Below, one piece after another: positions 35,353 to 47,804 of a stretch of DNA of 64,000 nt. The number at the start of each line of letters is the position of its first letter. Positions within the stretch are counted from its first letter, which is position 1. The position numbers were made by a program, and so were the translations under genes. The notes under the pieces were generated by a model. It was not told where the DNA came from. It ran no database searches and was given only the letters and a program-made list of their open reading frames with translations. Source of the stretch: Straminergon stramineum (Eukaryota > Streptophyta > Bryopsida > Hypnales > Calliergonaceae); contig OY987263.1 of NCBI GenBank assembly GCA_963920665.1, positions 22,215,968 to 22,279,967 of the forward strand. Reading direction: 5' to 3'.

Positions 35353-38300
35353 ATGGCTCATATAGGGAGATCAGGGATGTCTACTTCTTGCTTACTAATA
35401 CCGCAGCACCGGATTGAAGAGGAGCCGGAGCGAGAATTTGCATTTGCGCGCGGCTGCCAAACTGCTGAGTCTCCAAGAACGACGAAGAGGGAGAATTCGG
35501 CTGGTTTGAGCTCTGCTTCTCTCGCTGTCCTGAAGAGAAACCAGGAGCTTGAGCAGAAGCTCGCCATGTTGGAAAAGGTCGTGGCAGAAGGTACCGCAAG
35601 GTCAGGGCCAAGTCGACCATTTGGAATCAGCTCTGCTTCGGTAGCACTTCAGAGGCGCAACGATGAACTTGAGAACCAGCTTGCGAGGTTGGAGAATCTA
35701 AGGATGAAAGAATACAGAGTTTCCGGGGAGGATGCCATGCCGAAAGTAGGGAGCGAGGGGTCTGTTCGTTGCATCGGCAGTGAGCAGCAGGTTCTGCTGG
35801 ACAAGAGAAGAGACGAGAGGATTCGAAATCTTTAGCTCAAGGATATAATTCGGTCAGCGCAGGAGCTTGACCTGGCTTTCATCGTGGACGCGACGACCAG
35901 CATGACGGTAATTAATCTACTTCCAAACCACCAACTAATAATTTACTACGCCTCCAATTCATCAAACTTCAGCATGCATATAGCTTGCTTAATTTGCACG
36001 AAATCAAACCCCTTTCACTCCGTGCAATTTGGGTACGTTTCAATCAGTGAAAGTTTCTCACATATAGCGCTAGACAACTGAATTGGCTGTGCAGAGATCG
36101 ATAATTGAGGTGAAAACCTGGCACCAAAGATTGCAACTGAAGTCAAGAAGGCGTTTCCCAAACTGAAGTTGCGCGTGGCGTTTGTGCCATACCGAGACTA
36201 CGCCGAGTACGATCAAGACGAAGCCGAGAAGTGCGACTTCACCGACAGTTTTGAAGGTCAGACCTCACGGATAGTTTTGGGAATTTTCCGATTGCCACTA
36301 CTGAGACGCACTCGAGGGGTTTCCTTTGATGACGAGGGCAGAAGCAATTGTACATAATTTGTCCTTTTTCTCTGAAAATAGCCTTGAATTTACTGGAGAT
36401 TTCCGTAGGTCCCGAGAGCGTATTCGTCTCCGCTATCGCCAAAGTGAAAGGAACAGGGGGTGGGAAACCTCTCGCGGACGTGTTCTCTGGACTGGAGCGC
36501 GTGGCGACTCTCAGCTGGAGGTCCAAAACTCGAGTCCTCATTCACATCGCTGACATGCCTTGCCACGGCGAGGAATTTCACGACGGGCTGCGAGATGATT
36601 ACCCGAAAGGAGACTCCAAGGGCCGGGACATCAGCAAATTGCTGGCAGCTCTTCGCCATGACTGCAAGATCCAGAACTACCTCTTTTGTCATATCACCGA
36701 CTGCACGAAGAAGATGTTGACCGTGTTCCGCGAGCGCGCTCCTCAAGGGGGATGGATCCAAGAGGAGAGGCTTGACCAGATTAATAACCTGCTGGAGGTC
36801 GTGGTGAGTGCTTCCTGCAGGGGTATCGCGGTCTCTACTCGAGTAGTTGGTGAAGGTAAAGAGAATTTCAATTCTACTGGAAAGTATTCCATTGCCTGCC
36901 AAAAGGAGATGCCCAATTACATTAGGGCTAGAGCAGTTTTCCTTCGATATATATGCAGGAATGTTAATTCTATGGAGCAAGCCTTTGCGAATTTAATAGA
37001 GATTTGATAAACGAATTGCAAGGAAGTTATTTGCAAATGAATCCCCCAGTGTATTGAAAACAGCCTTTTCACTCGCAGTCATACAAGGAATTTGCGACAT
37101 TCAGGGGACAGTGAGACTATAGAGAATTTGTATGCATTCCTACATTTTCACTTCCAAGGAATTTGTACAGATTCCCCTGTTATCGCACAGGGGATTTTAT
37201 TTGTATGTATTCACCTGCCTCAATTTCCTCCCTTGCATGATTTGGTGTGAATTTCATGGAAATCCCGCAGGTCCATCTGTGCCCAGGTATTTGCCGGTGG
37301 CATGGAAGAATGAAACGCCACAGTGGAACAATATCAAGTGGCAAGAAGGAGTGCAATTCACTTACAAGTAAGAACTTACACAGTTGATCGACCCTCTCCA
37401 TTCATTTTTCAGTGGCAACTCATAAATGGCCTCTGAAGCTAAATTTTTGGTTTGATTTCCCTGAGTTCTGCAGGCTCCCGGCTACTTTGGAAGATTTGTT
37501 CAAGATTGTGGAAAGACACAGATCGTTGGTGTTGGAGCAAAAGCCTGCTTTAACCGTACAGATTGCACTTAGACCTTTCTCGGATGAAGGGAACTTGAGG
37601 TGGCCGTATTACGGACTAGTTCACGAGGGTGCATGCACTCCACCAAGGTGCGTACGTACATCTCCTAGGAAGCAGAGCCTCAAGTGAGGCATAGCAAAGT
37701 TAATAGTGAACATTGCAGGATATTAAGCATTCAAATCCGTCTTACGTATTACCTTATGAATAAGTGCTCTGACTTTCTGTACAATTTTAGTTCATTGATT
37801 GAGAATTTGCTCATTCCCGAGTTCATCAAGGTCTTGGTGATGCCATTCACAGGCTGCAAATTGCTGTCATACCGAAACTAGTTTTGAAGACGTGCATGAT
37901 CTGGATCTGATAAAACTTGGGTACCTTGTGGCATATTTCAAGGTTACTTTTGAATGTGCTCATAGTTGAACGACATTGCAGAAAAATGGTAGTGAAAAGA
38001 TTCAAGGAGCTTGTTGGAGAGGATGTCAGCAAGGTGCACACAATGGAGGCTTATCGCGAGCAAATGGAGGTGCAGACGGTCGCAGCTTTCATGGCCGAGC
38101 ACTTCAACCAGGAACTTCAGAGGTAGAAATTCCTTTTAGGACAGACTGGGGTAAATGAATCACACTTCTCGTGCCATGAAACAACATTGCAAGTGAAAAA
38201 CAAATATGTAAGAAATCTCGCACTATCAGAGTCATTGGTATACTGGATTCAAGATTGACTAATATACAACCCCTTCACAACTAGTGCCTCGACTGCCTTT

Positions 38301-38787
38301 TGAATGATTTCTCGACCTTGTCGTTTTGACATGCAGATTATCGGGACTCCTTCACTACAAGACCGTGCAGTTCACGGCGGTTTCGGTACTGCGAGTGGGA
38401 GATTCAACATATTACAACATGGAAAAGTGGTTCGAAGGAAAATGGATTCGGTACAGCAACAACGTGAATTATGTGAACACCAAAGATTACGCGGCCACTC
38501 TGCATGCCTTCTCTCACTGGACGTACCAACGTTCCAATGGTTTGCTCATGGTGACCGACTTGCAAGGCGTGCAGGTCGAGGACTCCGAAGGGAAGAAAGT
38601 GTTCATGTTGTGTGATCCTGCGGTTCACTGCAAGCATGTCTACCGCTACGGAGGGACCAAGACCAACTGGAGCACTGCCGGAATGGACAGTTTCTTTGAA
38701 ACCCATCGTTGCAACAACATTTGTTGTAGCCTCAGTCTGAAGCCCAAATCTTGCAACTTCACCTGTGAGGGCACTGGCATCAAATGA
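35353..38787 (+). pseudogene. Coiled-coil/VWA/alpha-kinase gene, copy 1: N-terminal half broken, kinase half open
   Basis: Exons inferred by comparison with copy 2 are 35353-35907, 36095-36256, 36409-36855, 37271-37367, 37474-37647, 37982-38122 and 38337-38787. The expected protein is about 670 aa: coiled-coil repeats, a VWA domain starting with a DATTSM metal-site motif, then an alpha-kinase domain. Kinase landmarks are all present: RPFSDEG, the ATP-site lysine in MVVKRF, EVQTVA, DLQGV, DPAVH, and the zinc-site HRCNNIC. Two lesions hit the front: a TAG at 35833-35835 where copy 2 has GAG, and a one-base deletion near 36,111-36,123. From an internal ATG at 36169, however, 465 codons stay open through every splice to the stop. 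That product would lack the first VWA metal motif. An extra intron (36257-36408) is absent from copy 2. It could be a pseudogene, a truncated functional kinase, or contain sequence errors. Confidence 0.8.
36257..36408 (+). other. Extra 152-bp intron in kinase copy 1, absent from copy 2
   Basis: This insertion begins GTCAGA and ends CGTAG, interrupting the codon after FTDSFE. Removing it restores the reading frame with exactly the same number of bases as copy 2 over the following 38 nt (EGPESVFVSAIAKV against EGHASKFVTAIAKV). AGGT is present at both borders. It holds a T-rich tract near the 3' side. It is either an intron gain in copy 1 or a precise intron loss in copy 2. Confidence 0.7.
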
Positions 38788-39171
38788 TTGCATGAAGTTT
38801 GAATCTGCAACTCCGGTCGTGGACGACATTGCAGGCGTTGTAGCGAAGGACTATAATTTAGGACTTTTTTGTCATACCTTGAAAGCCTTCTCTCATCTGA
38901 GCCTGTCGCTTCAAGTGCACACTAGCTGGCATTCAATTAGAAGTTCGGATGCACTGATTTTCTTGGGCTTTTAGCATTGCAGTGTGGGAATCGGTTTTAT
39001 TAAGGAACTGAATCTGAGTTTGCACGTGTTCCTGGATGGTTTTGCTGTTTTATTTATTTCAGGGCATGGAGGTCTGGTGATATGCATTTGTTTTATTTCA
39101 GGGTACTGATCTCTATGGTGATATACAATCTCGTCCTGTATAATCATGCACATGCCATTCTTACTGTTCCA
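38788..39171 (+). other. Downstream region of kinase copy 1
   Basis: Probable 3' untranslated and flanking DNA. It aligns with the sequence following the 39,172 fragment and with 53,642-54,080 after copy 2. Shared phrases are 'cttgaaagcctt', 'ggaactgaatc' and 'catgcacatgccattctta'. Confidence 0.5.
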
Positions 39172-39720
39172 TCAGTGCAACATCTGTCGTAGCCTCGATC
39201 TGAAGCCCAAATCTTTCAGCTTAACCTGTGAGGAAACTTCTATCAATTGATTGCAGGCAATTAAAGTTATTATGCAATTCTGGTTATGAACACTGCAGGC
39301 TCTTTTGAGAAGAACTCTTGAGGGCTTCTTTTTATCGTTCCTTGAAAGCCTTCGATCTCTCATGAGCCGCTCCATAGTTTACAGAGCTTAGTAACTGGCG
39401 TTCCATTAGAAACTTATTGTGCTTTGATTGCTTGGCTTTTAAGCATTGTAGTGCAGGAAGCATTAATTTCGGGCATAACGAGTAATCGAAGAGATTGTGT
39501 CCCTGGATGTTTTTCTGTTTTTTTGTTCGGCGTACTGAACTCTGTTCTGATAACTATGCATTTCTCGTTATGTAGAAACATGGCTTTGAAAAATTATGAT
39601 TCGTTTGAGCTGCAGGCTCAGATCTATGAATGTTTAAGTCCTATATCCCAAACTCTTCCTTGATTATCATGCGTATGCCATTGTAATGTATCTGTTCCAT
39701 TGATCGACTCTCTGTTTCTC
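39172..39720 (+). pseudogene. 3'-end fragment of a third alpha-kinase copy with its downstream sequence
   Basis: Positions 39,172-39,250 match the end of the last kinase exon (NICRSLDLKPKS-like codons, 'ctgaagcccaaatct', 'aacctgtgagg'). Downstream-type sequence follows, parallel to 38,790-39,170. No upstream exon accompanies it, so this is a short local duplication of the gene's tail rather than a gene. Confidence 0.65.
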
Positions 39721-41129
39721 CCTGTTATGCCATCAATGTAGTGTGTTGTATTCTTTAATTTGTTAGTGAATGGCACTCTCCAAACATTGCAAAGCTAACT
39801 GAATTCATTCACAGCTTGGTTTGGCTTGTGCTTTACCGTCTGAACACAATTTTATATACTAGGAGTTCTGCTAGATTCGGTTTCAATTCCGGGACTTGGT
39901 CGCGGAAAATAGTCGGTGTTGACCTTTGTAGAATGTTACTTTTCCACAACTTACTGGCACGGGCTCTAAGCTTACACTGGAAATTGATCAGTAGATTGCT
40001 GTTACTTAGTTTGCAATATCCCAATTTAAAAAAGGATGCTGCAAGTGTGGAGAATCCAAAGGAGTAGCAAAGAAGTCTTCAGTGGGAACCTTGAGTATCG
40101 AAAATTAACAGACATTAGAGACAGGGGAGCAGTTAGCCATGGCTTTAGATGCAGCTCTCCTCTTTAAGGGCTCCCAGTTGAAGATTGTAAGTTTTCATTG
40201 AGATTATGTCTTAACTTGGAGTTCCACAAAGGCATACCATTATTGGAAAAGTCATTTGATACGATAGTATTTCTACATGTATATGTGTCTTAATTTTAAC
40301 CCTAAAATAAGAGACCTGAGAGACCTATCATTGTGATGGGGTGAATAGTTGCATTCCTTTATTCTACATTTTTCTGCACGACTTTTGGAAATTTTTCATT
40401 CGACAATTTATTTTAGATTGTCATCTTCATATATGAGGTATAAGTCCCATCCTATAGGAATGCTTAGCCCCAACGTATTCTAGAGGCCATAAGCCATAGA
40501 GATAACAAAGGTCATTAGAGGCAATGTAAATTGAGGGGGACCGCAAAAGTGTATAATCAATAGTCTCAATATAAATATTTTATGATTGTTTAGTATATCT
40601 CACAATGTGAGCTCTTTTTAAATAATTGGTTATGAACATTTTGGCCCATGGTTTTCTTGATGGTTCACATGAATTATAGTAAAGCACACCTTTCTGAATG
40701 GGCTTGACTACAATGGATTTCCAAAGGAAACCACAAAAGTTGTGTGTTATCCTTACAAATTTGAGTAGTGGGCTTAAGGTACTAGTATGTAAATGTAACC
40801 TCCACCAAATTTTTAGTTTGTTAGAACTAAGGTAGGATGATCTATTATTATCTCTTTGGTTGCAACACATATTGATTACCTAGACTAATTGGATTCATTT
40901 GACAATTTTTTTTGTAGTACAATAACAAATCAAAGAATTTATCATCTACATTTTGTTCAACTCATTTTTGAGGGAAAAAAATAAATTTTAGGAGACGGTC
41001 TAAGCAACATTATACCTAGATTTCTATTTGTTATTCCTAAGTGAAGACTACTTATATCCATATGGATTCTAATGTGGCTCTTAATCCCTACAAGAAGGGG
41101 CTATGACCAATATTCAAGCTTGACTATCT
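39721..41129. other. Spacer, no gene recognised
   Basis: The composition of 39,720-40,190 is less AT-rich, suggesting decayed gene flank, and an 83-codon frame there (39,816-40,067) matches nothing I know. After about 40,200 it is ordinary AT-rich spacer. Confidence 0.45.
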
Positions 41130-42730
41130 TTTTCTTTGTTTGTTGCCATTTTGCAACTATATATGAATAATATTTTTATATTCAAATTTCAAAAGGAAAT
41201 ATCGTGATGTCTTCTACAAGTCTTAAAATTTTCATATTTTTTTGTGAAAATTTGAAATGATAGTAAATTCTTAAAAAGAAAAGTGAAAAAAATTATATCA
41301 AATACTCCCTCCTTTTCATACCATACCTTTGGGTCAAGGTTGGTGGAAAATAATTTTTTTTAAGAAAGCCGGAAAAAAAATAAAATGAAAGAGAGAAGTT
41401 GCCGAATTTAGAAAGAATTAAATGACCAAGTTGTAATAAACAAAGAAAATGTCTAGTATTAGTTGAAAAGGAAAATATGAAGTCCAATTACCATCTATCA
41501 TTAAAGAAACATTTGATGGCAGGTAAGGAGGACATTTTCAAAAAGTGAGTCTGAAAGGTAGAGAGGTGGATTTTATAATGAAATCCATTGTTCATTATGA
41601 ATCCTCAAAGGATATGGAACAATTTCAAGATGAGGACTTAACTATGGGTAGTTGAGCTCCTACTAATCCTAATTGACATATCCCACATGAGTTGTTTTGC
41701 CTCTTACCACCCCACGTGTATTAGGGAGTTTTTTTTCCATGTAAACAAATGAAAGAAAATTATGTAGTTGTATGCCGAAAGTGTAGAATTCATTTCAATA
41801 TAATGTTGAATATTTAAAAATTAAATCTTAATTTACTAAACCTACTTTGGGAACTTTAATTAATTACTTAGCAACAATGCACAAACCTTGCCCCAAAGGT
41901 ACAATAGTAATCTTCATGTTGGCTTTAATTTTTTGCCCCAAAATGATCTTCAAGTTGCACTTGTGACGTGAGATTTTGTTTTTGATTGCTAATTAGGACC
42001 AACAAAACCATTTCAAACAATAGTTCCCCCTCCTTCTATGCAATCATCAATCAATAGACAAATGAAATGAATGAAGGGATCAATCAACACTTTTTATTTT
42101 TATTTTTTGTATCTTTTTGAGTATTGCCCAATTGAAGGACATTAAGCTTTGGAAGGCAAAACAAAGGTCTACATATGGTCTTGGGCCCATACTGTATGCC
42201 TATAAAATGACAACCTCACACTCAACTATAAAATGCCCATTGGTATTCTTTGAAAATGCCCCAAAATTTCCACTTTTCAATACTCCCAAACTACATTTTT
42301 GAAAAGGGCTCTAAAACTCAAAGTTTCTAGAATGCTAAGAGTGCACCAAATTCTACTTATAGCACAAAACAAGTCTTTCAAATATTATTTTTAGCCTTAA
42401 TCCAAAATATTTTGTTCAACAAGAAGATCATTTTGGGATAGAGGTAGTTCAATCTATGCTAAAAAAATAAGAATTTTTTAGCATAGGTGTATAGTTTAGT
42501 GTCAAACAAAATGGTATAAAAAAATTGTATCATTTTAAAATTAGAAAATCAACATACCATGGTTCTAAGCTCAAAGTTCAAATTGCAATAAAACATTGAA
42601 ATTTAAGATTTTTCAAAATTTTCAATTAGTATGGAAACTAACCTTGATAAACTTCATTTCATAAGTTGTCCTCAAATTTAAAAAATATCATTTTTATGGT
42701 TATAATTCACATCAAGAGTACAAAGAAAAA
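41130..42730. repeat. Left arm of a second long inverted repeat, interrupted by about 1.1 kb
   Basis: Two parts, 41,130-41,306 and 42,460-42,730, together align with the left arm at 28,430-28,830 and, inverted, with 45,530-45,850. Between them lies about 1.15 kb of other sequence that starts 'ctccctccttttcatacc'. That start resembles the CTCCCTCCGT-type ends seen on some plant Stowaway-like MITEs, but I found no matching far end. No coding content. Confidence 0.5.
41470..41750. repeat. Dispersed direct repeat, copies near 43,019-43,125 and 44,025-44,400
   Basis: Shared phrases are 'ccatctatcatt', 'aaaggatat.g', 'catatcc.a.atgggttgt' and 'taccacccca.gtgta'. The copies are well diverged, and the 44-kb copy is the fuller partner. 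No coding potential; class unknown. Confidence 0.5.
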
Positions 42731-45529
42731 TTAGTCAAAATATTCTATATTAAGTGATCCATGGATTAAGCATCTTCTTCTTTTGAAAGGATAATAATAC
42801 CATATTGAGGGAATATACATATTAGCTCTCTATAAACACCTCTTTGAAATTTGTCTATAACTTTTGATTGGAGGATCAAAATATTAAATGGATTTTTGGA
42901 CATGAAACTTGAATTGATTTTCCAACTTTTTTTAGTTCAAAGTTTTTTTTGAAAAGTTATTCTACTATACCTAAATGAGGTCTAGAATCCTAGTTTTAAT
43001 ATAATTCATATTGCAAACTTAACTATGAGCGGTTGAGCTCTTGCAACTTCTAAATTACATATCCTATATGGGTTGTTCTACCTCCTACCACCCCAAGTGT
43101 ATACAAAGAGTTTCACTTCTACACATAATTCAAGCTAAGATATTTGTGGCAAATGATCAAAAGGTAAATGTATAAGAAAACTAATGGAATCTTTGGGGTT
43201 CTGGCAAATCATCTATCTTAACAATTACTAGTGAGTCTATATATCATCCATGAATAGTTGTTGCCTTGAAAATAGGGAGAAGAGAACCAAACATCAACTT
43301 CAAATTTGACAACAACTTGATCAAAAATTGACAAGTTCTTACAAATTGACAAGATGAGGTAGTACTAATATGGCTATTGTCATTTCAGACAATTCTCTTT
43401 CAAAATCTTGTCATCTTGGACTGCATTTCTTTGTAGTGATAAGATACTATTCAATAAAAATGCATTCAAGTATATATGGATATTATGAAGAATCGTACAA
43501 AATTGTGTGTTACAATTGTTTACAAGGATAACATACAAACCACAAAAGTTGTGTGTTCCCCTTGCAAGCCCACTTTTATTGAATAGTTGTAATCACTATA
43601 AGAACCCCCCGTTTTGTTTGATGTTTTAGAAGTCATGGTAGTACATTTTTTTGAACAGAAGGGGTGTCAACTGTAATGTCACCTAAATTCCGTTGTAGTT
43701 GACACCGCAAAAAAGTCCAAAATCTAAAAAACCCACTGTAATGTCAACTTGTTTGATGAAAACAAATGCAAGAAATGGGTATTCCAAGCTTTCTAAAATG
43801 CTCCACATACACACCAAATAGATTCTACCTCAGCGCATACCAAGAAGGCAGTGACATATTAGATTTTTTTCACCCAACTTGATGATGATATAGCACATTC
43901 TCATGTTAATTGAGAATTTGAATATTATTTTTAAAATATCAATTATTTAAAAAATATATTTTTTTCTTTTCTAAAATAATCATTAAATGAAAGTCCTCAA
44001 AAAATGAACAAGAAAAATGATCAAATTCAACAAGAATTGACCATCTATCATTGAGAGAATTTTTTATGGCAAAGTCCAGTAAATACTTCATAGATTTTTG
44101 TAAGAATAATGGATGGAGAGGTCCTTGTTATACTGAAATGTGTTGTCTGTCCATGACAAAGGATATAGGATAATGCAAAGATGGGAATTTGGTAGCACTA
44201 CATTTAGACATTGTTTTCAACATCTACACGTTAATTTTCACATCTAGATGTTATTTCTGACATTTGCACATTTTTTCAAACAATTTACTTTGAAGAAAAA
44301 ATTTACTTTACATGTCCCATATGGATTGTCATACTTCATGCTACCCCACTTATATAAAAAAGTTCCCTTTTCATCCATAGTGTACATCCATCAATTTCCT
44401 TTTTTTTTTCAAAACATGCCACATGCCTACCCTTCCTCTATGTTTTTTACATCCGGTCTACATTTTACCTTAGCCCATAGTAACTTATAAAAATTTACCC
44501 ACAATGAATTTAGAACCCCTAGTTGATGTGGCACTTCCATATCCTATTCCATATTTTGGGGGACGTTCTAATAAACATAGTCATGTTTTATTTGATGTCC
44601 AAAAAAACATACATGTCCCCTATGTCATCCACTTGTTTTTGCTCTAACATCCCCATGTTTTTTCTAACATCCAATAGAAATCTACCTCCCACAAGCTCAA
44701 AATTTGCCATACAATAATGTCAATGAAAACATGACCTGTTTCTTCAAAATGCTACAAAAAAGGCAGGTTTCTTGTAGTGAATGCAAATCCTTGCATAGTT
44801 TTCACTTTATAAGGATACAAGAGAAAAGAATTGGATACATCATTAATTAGGGATTGTAATCAGAGTGGGGCTAATGTTTTTATCTATCTTCTTTAATCTT
44901 AATGGAATGTAGAAAACCATTAAATTATGATACGATCTTTGATACAAGCCTCTAATACAAAATACATATTGAAATGTGGCAATTAAGAAATAAATCATTG
45001 GATCAATAATTCAAGGATTTTGTATCTGAAGTTTGTTTGGAATATCTTTTTAACATCTAAGTAAATCTTAACATACTCAAATATAGTATCAAACACATAG
45101 AATAAGTATTCAATTTATAGATTCTTATATATGTAGGAGATGCAATGATGATCTAAATTGTAAATGGCATGTATCATTGGATCCGCCTTACCATATACTC
45201 ATGAATTACTATGTTTGGGCCAAAATTGGGCTTCCCATTACTTGAACCCATAAATGCATCTAGAACTAGAAAGTGTCTCTTGGATGATTTTAGATGCAAA
45301 ATTTTGGATGAAGGACTAGAATTTTTCATCCAATATTTTTATTGAGAGTTCTTTGAATGGGTCTTGAGTGGATGGTTGTTGGATTTCCCTTATGGAGGTA
45401 TTATTGACTTCTACATTTAAGAAGATGGTAAAAAAACAATGACAAAAGATGCTTCAAATGTTTTAATGTATTTTGGCAACTTGTAAATCTTTGCTCTTGA
45501 CTTGAATTTTAGCCATTAAAATGACCCTT
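42731..45529. other. Interior of the second long inverted repeat; no gene recognised
   Basis: AT-rich DNA with no transposase remnant. It contains the repeat copies at 43,019-43,125 and 44,025-44,400. The open frames at 44,248-44,717 are short and AT-driven. Confidence 0.45.
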
Positions 45530-45850
45530 TTCGAATATGAGCCCAACTAAAGAAATGAATCTTACCAAGTCTAATTCAACTCTAATTGAAATTTTAGAAA
45601 ATACCAAAAATTAGATATTTTCTTGCATTTGAACTTAGGGCTTGTCAACATCTTATATTGATTTTCTAATCATAGATTGATATAAAATTTTATTTGACAC
45701 CATGATGTTTTAAACCATCATGTAAATAGCAATGGCGAAAATTTCAGATTTTTTCATCATTTTTTGTATTTGATATGAATTTCTTTCACTCATTCTTCAT
45801 AAATTCATAATAATTTCAACTTTCATCAAAAATTGATTTGCATGTGCTCC
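45530..45850. repeat. Right arm of the second long inverted repeat
   Basis: This is the reverse complement of the 42,460-42,730 arm (for example 'attgattttctaatca' against 'ttagaaaatcaac') and is also alignable with 33,020-33,350. Arms enclose roughly 2.8 kb. Confidence 0.5.
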
Positions 45851-47743
45851 ATGCCATTTCCCGCCACACTCTCAAGTTAATGTTTGTTTGTCAATGGCCA
45901 TGGATTGTTATTGACATCTAGTAGAGTGATTAAGCTAGTCCATTTACAATTCAGTGTTGACCTCCTACCTAAAGTTCCATTGTCCCTTTAGAGGACAAAA
46001 TGGATTTTGGGTAGGTTTTTACAATCTCATTTTCATTGTGATTTTTTGAAACTTTTATTGAAGATAGGAACACACATTAGCTTTGGAGGAATATAATTAT
46101 CATTTGAATTGGCACTTGAGAGCAATAGTTGCGCAACCCTAAACCAAAAACAAGGTTTGTCACGCAATACCAAAAAATAAGATTCAATACAAAATTTGAA
46201 AATTTTGTTTCTCATGAAAATTATTTTTGTCTACATGGAAAGGTTTGATTCATTCTATTTAGACTAGTGATGAAAAAGTTATGGATAATCTTGTTTCATT
46301 ACAAAAAATTTGGCCCTTGTAGAGAATTGTTTGAGTTTCGACAAATGTGCAATTTCATGAAGAAAAATAAATTCTTTTTGAAAAAACTTTTGTAGTCCCT
46401 AGTCTTGTGTAGCACACCATATGATCATATGGACCAATTTTTATAATTAAATTATTAAAAAAATTCTATAATTGCACATTTACAAGCAATCAAACAACCT
46501 TGCATAGCAAATTTCTTCTAATGTTTAGATAATCTAAGCATCCTCTTGAAAAAATGATTTATGGGATTCATTTTTTAACCCAATTCTCAAAGTTTTTCAA
46601 AAAAAGAAGTTCAATAGGATTTAGTTTGTCGTACAAAAATAGATATACAACTTTACTAAAATGAGTGAGAGTGAAAAGTCAAATGGCACTATTCTATAGA
46701 AATGGCGGGCCAATTTTGCTACTTTGGCACTTTCAAGGTTCAAACCCCTACAATTTAAAATCTAAACTCGTCTCGGATGTTAAAAATCAAGGTTTGTCCT
46801 AGATTTATGAAATCTAGACAAGTCATAGATGGTTTTGACTATGCGCTCTAAAATCTACATTAGTTCTAGATTTATGAAATCTATATAGGTCCTATATATT
46901 CTTTTTACAATTTAGACTTCTTGGTCTAATAAATGGCACATTAAATATCGCCATTTTTTATGAAATTGACCATCAAGACAAATTTCCACTCTACAAATCC
47001 AAGCTTTTTGAGACCTTCCATATTAGTATCTCCTCTTATAATGAAATTTGACAATATTAACACTACCTAATGGGAATGGGACAACAATTAACTTGTAATA
47101 ATCTAGCAATGTGAAAACAAATCAACAATTTGTCTTCATCTACACTGCAAGAGACAATTAGCCAAAAAATTTCAACCATCAAAGTGCCCACACTTTCTAT
47201 TTCAAAAATAGAATTGTAAGATACATATTGGTAGAGTTTATGTGAGTTTGTTTTTCAAAGATGAACTCCCGTTTCCACATGCATGTCTTCTTCAAGTTAT
47301 AAAAATCTAAATTTTTTTGTGAAGAGTTGAATTTATCAAGTCAACATTTTTTCAAGAGAAAATGATGAAAATTCATATCAATTAAAAAAACCCTTTTAAA
47401 GACCTAAGTTCTTTGACTAGTTTTTACAAAAAATGTCCAAAATTCCACCTTCTAGTGCATTGAGCATAACTTAAATATTAAAAAAAAATTCAAACTTCCA
47501 ATCATACAAAATTCTACTATACTACTATAGGAATTTTTGGAAACATTTTTAGATCATTTGACCATTTAGATTGAGAATTTACTAGGATGTTAGAGCACAA
47601 CTATGAAGCTACAAGCCTTGAACTTAGTTGTAGGTATGCACCTATAACTAGTTGTAGGTGTTCATAACTTATGTATCTATAATATAGGTACACTAATCAT
47701 AAAAAGAGTCTATAACATAGGTACCTTTAACCATAAAAGGTAT

Positions 47744-47746
<3 letters not shown>
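45851..47746. other. AT-rich spacer, no gene recognised
   Basis: Part of it (46,180-46,300) is an inverted match to 31,370-31,480. The rest shows no recognisable feature. Confidence 0.45.

Positions 47747-47798
<52 letters not shown>
47747..47798. repeat. (TA)26 microsatellite
   Basis: An uninterrupted 52-bp TA tract in spacer DNA, the same length as the tract at 4,807-4,858. Confidence 0.95.

Positions 47799-47804
<6 letters not shown>

Noticed and set aside
36390..36980. 196-codon open frame on the minus strand, and its counterpart at 50,886-51,569 (227 codons)
   Set aside because: Both lie exactly opposite the VWA exon of the kinase copies. The conserved protein motifs are on the plus strand; these are antisense shadows of GC-rich coding DNA.
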